In this document: piece by piece, positions 19,048 through 27,575 of the stretch
Layout: each line of letters begins with the position of its first letter
Numbering within the stretch: the stretch's first letter is position 1
Source of the DNA: Emticicia sp943368675
GTDB lineage: Bacteria > Bacteroidota > Bacteroidia > Cytophagales > Spirosomataceae
DNA length: 52,323 nucleotides
Direction of reading: 5' to 3'
NCBI GenBank assembly: GCA_943368675.1
Contig: CALRLN020000003.1
Location: forward strand, 1-52,323
Position numbers and translations under genes: made by a program
The notes under the pieces: generated by a model
The model's input: only the letters and a program-made list of their open reading frames with translations
Told to the model about the DNA's origin: nothing
The model's database searches: none

Positions 19048-20805
19048 TTATAGTTTAGGTGCCGCCGGTTTATTAGGTGTATCAAAAGTATTGGCTCCTT
19101 TTACTTTCACTTTCCTACGAAACACTTTATCTACACAGGTAATATACATTATATCAAAATTGGGTCCACCGAAACAGAGGTTCGATACCTGTCCTTTTGT
19201 TTTAGGCACAGGAATAATAGCGTTTACACGCCCTGTCTGATCAAGTACCTGAATGCCACTTAAAGTGGTAACATATACCCGACCATCTCTATCACATTTT
19301 AATCCATCCGACCATGCATTTTCATCTGTATCCCGCACGTGTAGCCAGCCATATTTTTGTTTATGCGCCAATGTTCCATCTGCCTGAACCTGATACACCC
19401 AAACCCAATGAGAGGCTGACTCCGTTACATAGAGTTGAGTTTGGTCAGGTGAGAGCGTCAGCCCATTAGCAAATTTTAGTCCCTGATCTACCTCTACCTT
19501 TTCACCATTGGGCCTAATCAGATACAATTTGCTTGGATTACTCACCCCATTAGGTGCAGTGATATATACATTGCCGTTTTTAGCTACTACAATATCATTT
19601 CCTGTCTGCTCATCTGCAATGACCGTTTCTTTCCCAGTCTGGTCATATGCGATAATCTGCTTGCTTCCTCCTGCCACTACATAGCGTTTCCCATCAGGGC
19701 TGAAAGCTGTACCGCTCGACTTCCTGGCATCAATATCTAAAGTGATCAGTTTGCCATCCAAACCTACTTTATAGGTTTTTGAGTTAGGAATATCCTGATA
19801 GAATACCTCACCTGCAGCATTGGCGGCTGTTCCCTCTGTAAAAGTATAGCCTTCTCCTACCAATTCCCAGTTTTCATTTTCCAACAGAATATCGTTCAAA
19901 AACGGGTTCTTTGTTTTACCGGCAGCTACCGGCTTAGGATAATCTTTCCAAAGCCATCGCATAGCATCCGGGAAAACAGCAGTGCCGTGCTTGCCATTAT
20001 GCCCTCCCTCTCCCCACACATGATTTACCTCATAGCCTGAAAAAACCAAGGCTCTTTCCATCAGTTCATTCGATTTCCACCAGTCTCCAGCGTATATATT
20101 CAAATCATTAGTACCGTCTTGCAGATAAACACGGATAGGCTTTGGCTCATATTTACGGATAAGTGTCGGGTACTCGTTTGCACCTCTTAATCCTACATAA
20201 GTACCAATAGCACTAAAGACTCTTGAAAAAGCATCCGGACGCTCCCAGGCAGCCGTAAAAGCGCAAACAGCCCCGCTACTGGACCCACCAATAGCTCTGT
20301 CGTTTCCATTCTTAGACAAACGAATAGCACGCCCATTGCTCGTTTTTTGTTTCTCTACATCCGGTAAAAGCTCTTCTAAAATAAATCTTGCATAGGCATC
20401 ACCGAGGCCGTCGTATTCATAACTCCTGTTAAAACGGTCAAGGGCTGTTTCTCCATTAGCGGCTTTTACTCTGCCATGCATTACAAAAACACCTATCGTA
20501 ACCGGCATTTCTTTTTTATGAATAAGGTTATCAAACACTGTTGGCGCTTTCCACTGAATGCCATCCTGATTCACATATACACAGGCAGGTTTATCAGGCG
20601 TATACTGTGCCGGAATATATACCCAATACTCACGCCATGTACCGGGGAAGATTTTAGAGCTGGAAAACTCGAATTTCAGTACTTCTCCTTTGGGCACGCC
20701 TGCCTGATCAATAGACGCAGGATCTTCTGCATATTTTTCTTCAGGAGTCTGGGCGAAAGCATTTACCTGCCACAGCGCAAGTAGAGCAATGAGTAATTTT
20801 TTCAT
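19048..20805 (-). CDS. Esterase fused to SMP-30/gluconolactonase-like propeller
   Basis: A 585-residue exported protein with a signal peptide (1-19). Residues about 40-290 form an enterochelin-esterase-like alpha/beta hydrolase: nucleophile Ser176 in GGSSSGAV, a likely Asp in LQDGTNDLN, and a likely His in GEGGHNGKHG. Residues about 300-570 form an SMP-30/gluconolactonase/LRE-type six-bladed propeller, with the metal-site Asn in FANGLTLSPD and Asp in WSDGLKCDRDG. The combination suggests hydrolysis of an ester or lactone of a sugar-like compound in the periplasm or outside the cell (inference). A -7-like TAnnTTTG element lies about 40 bases upstream of the start. The gene converges on the giant repeat-protein gene and is divergent from the hypothetical gene at 21123. 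Confidence 0.88.
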   Translation of the reverse strand: MKKLLIALLALWQVNAFAQTPEEKYAEDPASIDQAGVPKGEVLKFEFSSSKIFPGTWREYWVYIPAQYTPDKPACVYVNQDGIQWKAPTVFDNLIHKKEMPVTIGVFVMHGRVKAANGETALDRFNRSYEYDGLGDAYARFILEELLPDVEKQKTSNGRAIRLSKNGNDRAIGGSSSGAVCAFTAAWERPDAFSRVFSAIGTYVGLRGANEYPTLIRKYEPKPIRVYLQDGTNDLNIYAGDWWKSNELMERALVFSGYEVNHVWGEGGHNGKHGTAVFPDAMRWLWKDYPKPVAAGKTKNPFLNDILLENENWELVGEGYTFTEGTAANAAGEVFYQDIPNSKTYKVGLDGKLITLDIDARKSSGTAFSPDGKRYVVAGGSKQIIAYDQTGKETVIADEQTGNDIVVAKNGNVYITAPNGVSNPSKLYLIRPNGEKVEVDQGLKFANGLTLSPDQTQLYVTESASHWVWVYQVQADGTLAHKQKYGWLHVRDTDENAWSDGLKCDRDGRVYVTTLSGIQVLDQTGRVNAIIPVPKTKGQVSNLCFGGPNFDIMYITCVDKVFRRKVKVKGANTFDTPNKPAAPKL

Positions 20806-21122
20806 AGATAAGGTTCAGAAGAATAGGTGAAATAGAATAATCAAATATAGCAAAAGCAATAGATAAATTCTTACTGATGAATGATATAGATTCATTTTTA
20901 ATCAGGCACTTACCCAATTATTGATTCAAACCTACAACTGGTTAAACCAAAACTGATAAAATTAAATCGCTTTCAACAGGAAATAAATACTTCCGACCTT
21001 TCAGTAAATTTTACAGGTTAATGTTCATCAAAAATTTAGTTGCTCATTGAAGAATAGCGTTATTAGCATGATTTTCGGGTATTACTCCCCATTATTATCT
21101 AATAAACTTAATCAGTACGAAC
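20806..21122. other. Intergenic region between divergent genes
   Basis: This is 317 bases of AT-rich DNA between the esterase/SMP-30 gene (minus) and the hypothetical gene (plus). Apart from the minus-strand TAnnTTTG match I see no hairpin, repeat, small coding frame or RNA motif. No good promoter match was found for the plus-strand gene. Confidence 0.5.
20842..20849 (-). promoter_or_regulatory. Possible -7 element for the esterase/SMP-30 gene
   Basis: The minus strand reads TATATTTG, matching the Bacteroidota -7 consensus TAnnTTTG. It would give a 5' leader of about 30 bases. No TTG -33 element is seen at the usual distance, so support is partial. Confidence 0.4.
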
Positions 21123-21782
21123 ATGAAAACCTCTCTTTCTTTAATCATTCTGCTTTTTGTTACGGCAACTTGTTTTGCCCAGATTGCTAATGATAACACG
21201 ATGAGTGTCATGATTAATGGCACCGAATATAAAACACAGCCCCGCCAGATTAAAATCGGTAATTATGCCTATTTTACTGGTAATGCCACCAAGCCTGACA
21301 AAATGGTAAGAATATGGCTTGGCGATTTTTATGGCCGTTCGGCAGTTGAATCCGGAACATATCTGATTGTAAATGCGGATAATCCGGATACCAAAGAAAA
21401 TATCAAAAGAGCGCAGGATTTGGGTAAATATAAAGGTATTGCGGCTATCAGATACGTAGAAGAAACAAAAACACCCCGCATGGAATACCATATGGGAGAA
21501 TCACAAAACAACGATGAAACGCTGGAAGTAAAGAATACCGGTGATGGTTATGTAGAAATCACCTTCAGTAGTAAACTGGAAGGTACTTATTGGAAAGAAA
21601 AAGCGTCAGCAACCGTATTTGGTGGTTTGGGCCGACTGAAAGATAAAGTAGAAAATAAGGTAATTACCCAAGCCACAGGATTCGACTCAAACATTGACCC
21701 CGAAGGAAACGGATACAAAAAGCAGGATAAAAAAGATGAGATTATTCTGACCGACGGGAAGATGCGCCTGAAGAACAATTAA
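21123..21782 (+). CDS. Exported hypothetical protein
   Basis: A 219-residue protein I do not recognise. A clear signal peptide covers residues 1-20 (MKTSLSLIILLFVTATCFAQ). The mature part starts with SVMINGTEYKT, a pattern often seen in small beta-sandwich proteins of Bacteroidota. It contains short beta-rich segments (IWLGDFYG, GTYLIVNADNP, YVEITFSSKLEGTYW) and a Lys/Asp-rich C-terminal third. There are no Cys residues in the mature protein, no lipobox and no transmembrane segment, so it is probably periplasmic or secreted. It stands alone between a divergent esterase gene and ahcY and has its own terminator. No function can be assigned. Confidence 0.75.
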   Translation: MKTSLSLIILLFVTATCFAQIANDNTMSVMINGTEYKTQPRQIKIGNYAYFTGNATKPDKMVRIWLGDFYGRSAVESGTYLIVNADNPDTKENIKRAQDLGKYKGIAAIRYVEETKTPRMEYHMGESQNNDETLEVKNTGDGYVEITFSSKLEGTYWKEKASATVFGGLGRLKDKVENKVITQATGFDSNIDPEGNGYKKQDKKDEIILTDGKMRLKNN

Positions 21783-21807
21783 TTTCAAATGAGTAAAAGT
21801 TATTTTT

Positions 21808-21849
21808 TAGCTATAGAGAAAGACATTGTTTCTATCTATAGCTATTTTT
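21808..21849 (+). terminator. Terminator after the exported hypothetical gene
   Basis: A long hairpin: TAGCTATAGA (21808-21817) pairs with TCTATAGCTA (21835-21844). A GAAA/TTTC extension continues the stem past a 2-base bulge, and TTTTTA follows. Confidence 0.7.
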
Positions 21850-21967
21850 ATTAATCTACAAATAATTAAAACCTTCATTTTCTGCCGGCTTCCGTAAAAA
21901 TCTTCCGATTCCCTTTTGCACTAAATAAATTTATCCAAAGAAAATTTATATTCACAACAATTTATCC

Positions 21968-21975
21968 TAATTTTG
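21968..21975 (+). promoter_or_regulatory. Possible -7 promoter element for ahcY
   Basis: TAATTTTG matches TAnnTTTG and lies about 63 bases before the ahcY start. No TTG element is present 17-23 bases upstream, so this is a half match. No SAM or SAH riboswitch fold was recognised in the leader. Confidence 0.35.
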
Positions 21976-22038
21976 TAAGAAATTTAGAAAAACCAACTAA
22001 ATTAACAATTCATTAAGGATAAATTAACTTAAAAGATA

Positions 22039-23349
22039 ATGTCAACAAAAAATTACATTCCTTACAAGGTAAAAGACATAGCCCTTGCCGATTGGGGTCG
22101 TAAAGAAATCAAATTAGCCGAAGCAGAAATGCCAGGCTTAATGTCTATTCGTAAAGAATATGGCCCATCAAAACCATTGGCGGGTGCTCGTGTAGCAGGT
22201 TGTTTGCACATGACTATCCAGACTGCCGTTTTGATTGAAACATTGGTAGAATTAGGTGCTGAAGTTACCTGGTCATCATGTAATATTTTCTCAACGCAAG
22301 ATCATGCCGCTGCTGCTATCGCCGCTGCCGGTATTCAGGTATATGCCTGGAAAGGACAAACCGCAGAAGAGTTTGACTGGTGTATTGAACAAACCTTATT
22401 CTTTGGTGAAGAACAAAAACCATTAAATATGATTCTGGATGATGGTGGTGATTTAACAAATATGGTATTTGATAAATATCCTGAGTTAATTGGTGATATT
22501 AAAGGTTTATCAGAAGAAACAACTACAGGTGTTCACCGTTTATACGAACGCCAAAGAAACGGCACTTTGCACTTACCGGCTATTAATGTTAACGATTCAG
22601 TAACAAAATCGAAATTCGATAATAAATACGGTTGTCGTGAGTCATTAGTTGATGCGATTCGTCGTGCAACTGATTTAATGCTGGCAGGCAAAGTAGCGGT
22701 TGTAGCAGGCTATGGTGATGTAGGAAAGGGTTCGGCAGATTCATTACGTGGTGCAGGTTGCAGAGTATTGGTAACTGAAATCGACCCGATTTGTGCGCTT
22801 CAGGCTGCTATGGATGGCTACGAAGTAGTGACAATGGACGAAGCGGCTAAACGTGCGAATATCTTCGTAACAGCTACCGGAAACATTGACATTATCCGTG
22901 ACCGTCATTTCAAAGCTATGCGTGATAAAGCAGTTGTATGTAACATCGGTCATTTCGATAATGAAATCGATATGGCCTGGTTGAATAAAAACTACGGACA
23001 CACAAAATCTACTATCAAACCACAGGTTGATATGTATGAAATAGATGGCAAAGAAATCATCATTCTGGCTGAAGGTCGTTTAGTAAACTTAGGTTGTGCA
23101 ATGGGCCACCCATCTTTTGTAATGTCTTGTTCGTTCTCTAACCAGACATTGGCACAATTAGAACTTTGGACTAACAGCGATAAATATGAGAAGAAAGTAT
23201 ATGTATTGCCTAAGCAATTAGACGAAAAAGTAGCTGCCTTCCATCTTGATCACGTTGGTGCCAAATTAGATACACTGAATGTTGATCAGGCTGCTTACAT
23301 TGGTGTTGCAGTAGAAGGCCCATTCAAATCAGAAATGTATCGTTATTAA
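22039..23349 (+). CDS. ahcY: Adenosylhomocysteinase
   Basis: A 436-residue cytosolic enzyme that reversibly hydrolyses S-adenosylhomocysteine to adenosine and homocysteine, removing the inhibitory product of SAM-dependent methylation. Sequence support: the N-terminal substrate domain with GCLHMTIQTAVLIETL and SSCNIFSTQDHAAAA, the NAD-binding motif GYGDVGKGSADSLRG at about residues 224-238, and the C-terminal end KSEMYRY typical of the family. Length fits the bacterial enzyme without the large insertion. The gene is monocistronic: a terminator-bearing gene lies upstream and a convergent pbpC gene downstream. There is no Shine-Dalgarno sequence; the start is preceded by A-rich DNA, and protein similarity begins at this ATG. 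Confidence 0.98.
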   Translation: MSTKNYIPYKVKDIALADWGRKEIKLAEAEMPGLMSIRKEYGPSKPLAGARVAGCLHMTIQTAVLIETLVELGAEVTWSSCNIFSTQDHAAAAIAAAGIQVYAWKGQTAEEFDWCIEQTLFFGEEQKPLNMILDDGGDLTNMVFDKYPELIGDIKGLSEETTTGVHRLYERQRNGTLHLPAINVNDSVTKSKFDNKYGCRESLVDAIRRATDLMLAGKVAVVAGYGDVGKGSADSLRGAGCRVLVTEIDPICALQAAMDGYEVVTMDEAAKRANIFVTATGNIDIIRDRHFKAMRDKAVVCNIGHFDNEIDMAWLNKNYGHTKSTIKPQVDMYEIDGKEIIILAEGRLVNLGCAMGHPSFVMSCSFSNQTLAQLELWTNSDKYEKKVYVLPKQLDEKVAAFHLDHVGAKLDTLNVDQAAYIGVAVEGPFKSEMYRY

Positions 23350-23370
23350 TATTGTTGAGGTTTCAACCGT

Positions 23371-23407
23371 AAGAGAGGGATTCGCAGGAGTTCCTCTCTT
23401 TTGTTTT
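23371..23407. terminator. Bidirectional terminator between ahcY and pbpC
   Basis: AAGAGAGG (23371-23378) pairs with CCTCTCTT (23393-23400), followed by TTGTTTT on the plus strand. It lies between two convergent genes. Confidence 0.65.
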
Positions 23408-25742
23408 ATTCAGCTTTAATCGTTATCGAAATTGTACTACTCCTACCCTTATCATCCGTACATGAAATCCTCAGCTTACCTGTAGTCGGTATAAAAAATA
23501 CAGGCTGATTGGCTTTTGCCTTCTTCAATAATTTATCATTCAGATACCAATACACTTCTTTTGCGTCATTAGCCGCCTGACAAGCCAGTTGCAATTGTTG
23601 AGGATCCTGCGTATTAACATAGTATTCGCTTCCATCGTTAGGATTAGTAATGACAGGCGCATTATTGCTCGCTCCGAATACTCTTGTACAAGCCTGATTA
23701 TGCGTGGGAATACGCTCATATAGTACATGCTTTAATTCATAGAAACTAATCAATTCAGGTGCATAGTTTACGTAGTTTTTCTCCTTATAATTCCCATCAA
23801 TCGGTAAGCATTGGGTGCAATAGCTGATGGTTTCAGCATAATTAACAAAAAACTTCTTAATATGCTCACATTTATGCGTATGTGAGACATTCCGGATAGA
23901 AAAATCCAGAATCTTGTTAATGCAATATTCATTCGGCAAATCTCCTGATTCGGCACATACCTGACGGGAGACAACATTTTTAGGTTGTTGAAACCATTCG
24001 TTTGTTGAATTATAATCAATACTGTTAAATATCTGGAATAATAGTGGTGTGGCTATTTCGGCACCACTCAGTTCAGGAACTCCTTCGCCTGAAAAATTAC
24101 CAACCCAAACCCCGACAGTATATTTTTTATTGTAACCGATACTCCAGGCATCACGTTTTCCGAAAGAAGTGCCTGTTTTCCACGCGATTTTTGGCAGACG
24201 ATAAGTATAGTCGAAATTGTTGGGTAAATCCGGGCGTTTAATCTGGGATAAAATCTGTGTAATCAGGAAACAGGATTCCGGAGAAATCAATGTTGATATA
24301 CTTCTATCCTCTTTCTCCTGTTTTTTCAGTCTTGCTCTCTCCCATTTTCCCTGGTTCGCAAAAACTGCATAGAGTTGTGTCATTTCTTGCAGTGTTACTC
24401 CGCAACCTCCCAAAACGATTGATAAACCTAAATCCTTCTCCTGTTTCTTTACAGTCTGGAAACTGGCTTTTTTCAATACCTCAATTAATTCTTTTTTACC
24501 TAAATCTCTTATCACTTTTACAGCTGGTATATTCAGTGAATTAGCCAGTGCAAACTCAACCGTTACTTTTCCATTAAACTTCTTATCAAAGTTTTCAGGC
24601 TCAAACCCACTGAAATTAGTCGGTACATCATTAATAATGTTTTTAGGCGTAATAATTCCTTTATCAAAAGCTGTTGCGTATAGAATAGGTTTTAATGCAC
24701 TTCCGGGTGAACGAATAGCCTGTATACCATCCACCTGTCCTGCGTCAGTCTTATTGTTAAAATTAGCGGAACCGACGTAGGTTTCTACCTGCATGGTTTC
24801 GTTGTTAATCAATACAACGGCAGCATTATGGATATTCATGGCGTGAATTCTATTCGCATAATTCCCGACGATCTGCTCTACTTTTGCCTGAACAGGTAGT
24901 TTAATATAGGTTTGTATAATGTGCTCGTCAGGATATTGCTTTTTTAGTCTTAGCGCCAGATGTGGCACCAGTTTAGGGGCTTCATGACGGCTTACACTGA
25001 GCGGTTCCTTTAGGGCATCATTAATGACCTGATTGTCAAAGGCTTTTTCATTCCTGAATCGCTCCAGCCATTTATTTCTCTCTTGTAAAATCAACGGGTT
25101 TTTGGTGCCTAATTGCAAACTCGTCGGGCGATTTGGAATAATTGCCAGTGCTGTTACCTCTGCCAGACTCAATCTATCAGGAGACTTCTGAAAATATAGG
25201 TAAGAAGCCGATTTGATGCCTTCAATATTTGAACCATACGGCACAAGGTTGAGATACATTTGCAGAATCTCCTCTTTTGAGTAGAATAGCTCTAATTGTA
25301 TGGCTCTTCCTATTTCCGAAATCTTATTCAGATAGGTTCTTTCGCCCGGATATAATAAACGCACAACCTGCATAGTGATGGTACTTGCCCCTGAAGTGCG
25401 GCGCCCTTTTGTAACGTTATTGTATAATGCCCTGATAATAGCAATCGGATTAACGCCTAAATGGTAATAAAAATACTTGTCTTCCTTAGTAATAATGGCT
25501 TTGCGGAGTGTGGGTGTAATCTCTTTGAGTTCTACATACATCCGCCATTTATCATCCCGGCTCAGGAAAGCATGCAATAGCGTGCCGTCAGAAGAAGTTA
25601 TAAGTGTAGAGTAACTGGTAGTAATTTTCAGAGGAAATAGCAGATTCAACACCATTATCGCTCCCAATAATATCAAAGCTATTTTCGCATAAATACTTTT
25701 GGCTAAAAAGCGGAAAATTTTTTGAGGGAGAGACACGAGCAC
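23406..25742 (-). CDS. pbpC: Penicillin-binding protein 1C
   Basis: A 778-residue bifunctional peptidoglycan synthase, close to the 770 residues of the E. coli protein. Residues about 18-38 form the membrane anchor. The GT51 glycosyltransferase domain (about 55-230) has catalytic Glu87 in EDKYFYYH and the segment TSGASTITMQVVR. The transpeptidase domain (about 290-580) has the nucleophile Ser348 with Lys351 in GSALKP and the KTGTS box at Lys522. The C-terminal BiPBP_C domain (about 685-778) ends in an Ig-like fold. No alpha-2-macroglobulin gene (often the partner of pbpC) lies next to it in this window. The gene is divergent from the KdsC-like phosphatase gene 76 bases away. Confidence 0.95.
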   Translation of the reverse strand: MLVSLPQKIFRFLAKSIYAKIALILLGAIMVLNLLFPLKITTSYSTLITSSDGTLLHAFLSRDDKWRMYVELKEITPTLRKAIITKEDKYFYYHLGVNPIAIIRALYNNVTKGRRTSGASTITMQVVRLLYPGERTYLNKISEIGRAIQLELFYSKEEILQMYLNLVPYGSNIEGIKSASYLYFQKSPDRLSLAEVTALAIIPNRPTSLQLGTKNPLILQERNKWLERFRNEKAFDNQVINDALKEPLSVSRHEAPKLVPHLALRLKKQYPDEHIIQTYIKLPVQAKVEQIVGNYANRIHAMNIHNAAVVLINNETMQVETYVGSANFNNKTDAGQVDGIQAIRSPGSALKPILYATAFDKGIITPKNIINDVPTNFSGFEPENFDKKFNGKVTVEFALANSLNIPAVKVIRDLGKKELIEVLKKASFQTVKKQEKDLGLSIVLGGCGVTLQEMTQLYAVFANQGKWERARLKKQEKEDRSISTLISPESCFLITQILSQIKRPDLPNNFDYTYRLPKIAWKTGTSFGKRDAWSIGYNKKYTVGVWVGNFSGEGVPELSGAEIATPLLFQIFNSIDYNSTNEWFQQPKNVVSRQVCAESGDLPNEYCINKILDFSIRNVSHTHKCEHIKKFFVNYAETISYCTQCLPIDGNYKEKNYVNYAPELISFYELKHVLYERIPTHNQACTRVFGASNNAPVITNPNDGSEYYVNTQDPQQLQLACQAANDAKEVYWYLNDKLLKKAKANQPVFFIPTTGKLRISCTDDKGRSSTISITIKAE

Positions 25743-25818
25743 GAATTTATTTTTTAAAGTTTACCATGAATTAAACGAATTTACACGAATATTGTGATTC
25801 AAATCACCTTAATTTTTC

Positions 25819-26340
25819 ATGAACCTGAAATTAAAATCTAAACTTCGTAAAATCACTACTTTTATTTTTGATATAGACGGCGTACTGACAGACTCGACCG
25901 TAATTGCCCTGAGAGGAGGAGAATTAGCCCGCACTTTTAATGTAAAAGATGGCTACGCCATGGGAAAGGCTGTCAGGTCGGGATACCACATTGCTATCAT
26001 TTCAGGAGGAAAAGAGGAAAGTGTAAGAGAGAGGCTTTCTCCTCTGGGTATAAAAGATATTTTTCTGGGGGTAAGAACCGACCAGAAATTGTCTGTTTTT
26101 GACCAATATTTAATAGATAACAATTTAACAGCCGACCAAACCATCTACATGGGAGACGATTTACCCGATTGGGAAATCATGAAACATAGAAATGTGCTAT
26201 CGGTTTGTCCTGCTGATGCCGTAGAAGAAATTCAGGAGGTAGCTTTTTATCACACAACAAAAGATGGAGGTAAAGGTGCGGTAAGAGAGGTGATAGAAAT
26301 GGTAATGAAAGAACAGGGGAAGTGGATGAAGATATTTTAA
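25819..26340 (+). CDS. KdsC-like HAD-family phosphatase
   Basis: A 173-residue HAD hydrolase of the small tetrameric KdsC type. Motif I is DIDGVLTD, with the nucleophile Asp18 and the acid/base Asp20. Motif II is the SGG of AIISGGKEESV, and motif IV is the GDDLPDWEIM segment. There is no cap domain, as in 3-deoxy-D-manno-octulosonate 8-phosphate phosphatase, which dephosphorylates KDO-8-phosphate for lipopolysaccharide synthesis. The related N-acylneuraminate-9-phosphate phosphatase type cannot be excluded, and no kdsA, kdsB or kdsD gene is nearby. The gene ends at a shared terminator with argC. The start is the first ATG in frame with motif I and gives a normal length. Confidence 0.85.
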   Translation: MNLKLKSKLRKITTFIFDIDGVLTDSTVIALRGGELARTFNVKDGYAMGKAVRSGYHIAIISGGKEESVRERLSPLGIKDIFLGVRTDQKLSVFDQYLIDNNLTADQTIYMGDDLPDWEIMKHRNVLSVCPADAVEEIQEVAFYHTTKDGGKGAVREVIEMVMKEQGKWMKIF

Positions 26341-26345
26341 AGCAA

Positions 26346-26369
26346 CAGAGGGCTCGTCGGAGCCCTCTG
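26346..26369. terminator. Bidirectional terminator between the phosphatase gene and argC
   Basis: A perfect 10-bp GC-rich stem (26346-26355 with 26360-26369) with the 4-base loop GTCG. It lies in the 37-base gap between convergent genes and has AT-rich flanks on both sides. Confidence 0.75.
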
Positions 26370-26377
26370 CATTTATA

Positions 26378-27346
26378 TTAAAACCCAACCGGTTTCAGTT
26401 TCAATCCGGTTATTTCATCCAATCCAAAAATCAGGTTCATATTCTGTACTGCCTGTCCTGAGGCACCTTTGGTGAGGTTATCGATGATACTGCTTATCAG
26501 CAGGTTATCACCATGCTTTTCTAGGTGTAGGATGCATTTATTGGTGTTTACTACCTGTTTTAAATCTATTTCTGCTTCGTCGCTTATATACGTGAACGGA
26601 TGAGCAGCATAATAATTCTGGTATAAATCGTGTGCCTCTTCTATCGTTCCTTCAAATTTGGTATATAAATTCGCCATAATACCCCTGGTGAAATTTCCAC
26701 GATAAGGAATAAAATTAATAGCTTTATCGAAATCAGCCTGCAAAGATTTAATGCTTTGATTAATTTCTTTCAGATGTTGGTGGGTAAATGCCTTATAGAT
26801 AGATATATTATTATTTCTCCAACTGAAGTGTGTTGTGGCTGATAATGACTGCCCTGCTCCAGTACTGCCTGTAATAGCGCTTACATGTACGTCTTCTTTT
26901 AACAGACCTGCCTGTGCCAAAGGCAACAAAGCGAGTTCGATACTCGTTGCAAAACAACCCGGATTAGCAATTTTATTAGCAGTTTTTATTTTCTCCTTTT
27001 GCAATTCGGGCAAACCATAAACAAAACCCTGGCTTTCATCACGGAAATCGGTGCTAAGATCAATTATCTTAATATTTGAAGGAATCAGGTTTTCTGATAA
27101 GAACTTTTTTGACTCATTGTGGCCTGAACAAAGAAACAATACATCTGCTTTGGTGAAATCCTGCTCATCAGCAAATCTCAGGTCTGTTTCACCCAATAAA
27201 TCACCGTGTGTTGCATATACAGGTTTGCCTGCCTGGCTTTTCGAATTTACGAAAACAATGTTGGCATTCGGGTGATTCAGTAAAATTCTTAATAGTTCTC
27301 CTCCTGTATAACCTGCACCTCCGATGATTCCGATATTTATTTTCAT
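26378..27346 (-). CDS. argC: N-acetyl(or N-succinyl)-gamma-glutamyl-phosphate reductase
   Basis: A 322-residue NADPH-dependent reductase of the arginine pathway that converts the acylated glutamyl phosphate to the semialdehyde. The N-terminal Rossmann motif is GIIGGAGYTGGELLR, and the catalytic Cys131 lies in NPGCFAT. The segment SGHNESK and a likely catalytic His in the TTHFSWRNNN/HQH region fit the family. In some Bacteroidota the pathway uses succinylated rather than acetylated intermediates; this sequence alone does not decide which. It is an isolated gene: no other arg genes are adjacent, unlike the arg clusters of many relatives. The start is clear because the Rossmann motif begins within ten residues. 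Confidence 0.95.
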   Translation of the reverse strand: MKINIGIIGGAGYTGGELLRILLNHPNANIVFVNSKSQAGKPVYATHGDLLGETDLRFADEQDFTKADVLFLCSGHNESKKFLSENLIPSNIKIIDLSTDFRDESQGFVYGLPELQKEKIKTANKIANPGCFATSIELALLPLAQAGLLKEDVHVSAITGSTGAGQSLSATTHFSWRNNNISIYKAFTHQHLKEINQSIKSLQADFDKAINFIPYRGNFTRGIMANLYTKFEGTIEEAHDLYQNYYAAHPFTYISDEAEIDLKQVVNTNKCILHLEKHGDNLLISSIIDNLTKGASGQAVQNMNLIFGLDEITGLKLKPVGF

Positions 27347-27517
27347 AGTAACCTTTAAAAAATTTAAAGCAATAATAATAGTTTACTCGTAAACTGATTG
27401 CCAACAGATAATGTAATTGTTAAAATATTGTTAGTACAAGGATATTTTATCCGATTAATAGGATATGTAGTATAACAACAGATAGTTTGTAGAAGTTTCT
27501 GCCGCAATTTACGAATT

Positions 27518-27552
27518 TTGCAGCTATGTATCAGATAAAACTTATAATTTTG
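27518..27552 (+). promoter_or_regulatory. Putative promoter for lgt
   Basis: TTG at 27518-27520 and TAATTTTG at 27545-27552, separated by 24 bases. This is slightly longer than the usual 17-23 base spacing of Bacteroidota promoters. The expected start of transcription is about 20 bases before the lgt ATG. Confidence 0.45.
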
Positions 27553-27575
27553 AGAAAAAATCAAACACCTGCAAC

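Noticed and set aside
21783..22038. SAM/SAH riboswitch in the ahcY leader
   Set aside because: No conserved core or pairing pattern was recognised; the only strong hairpin is the terminator of the preceding gene.
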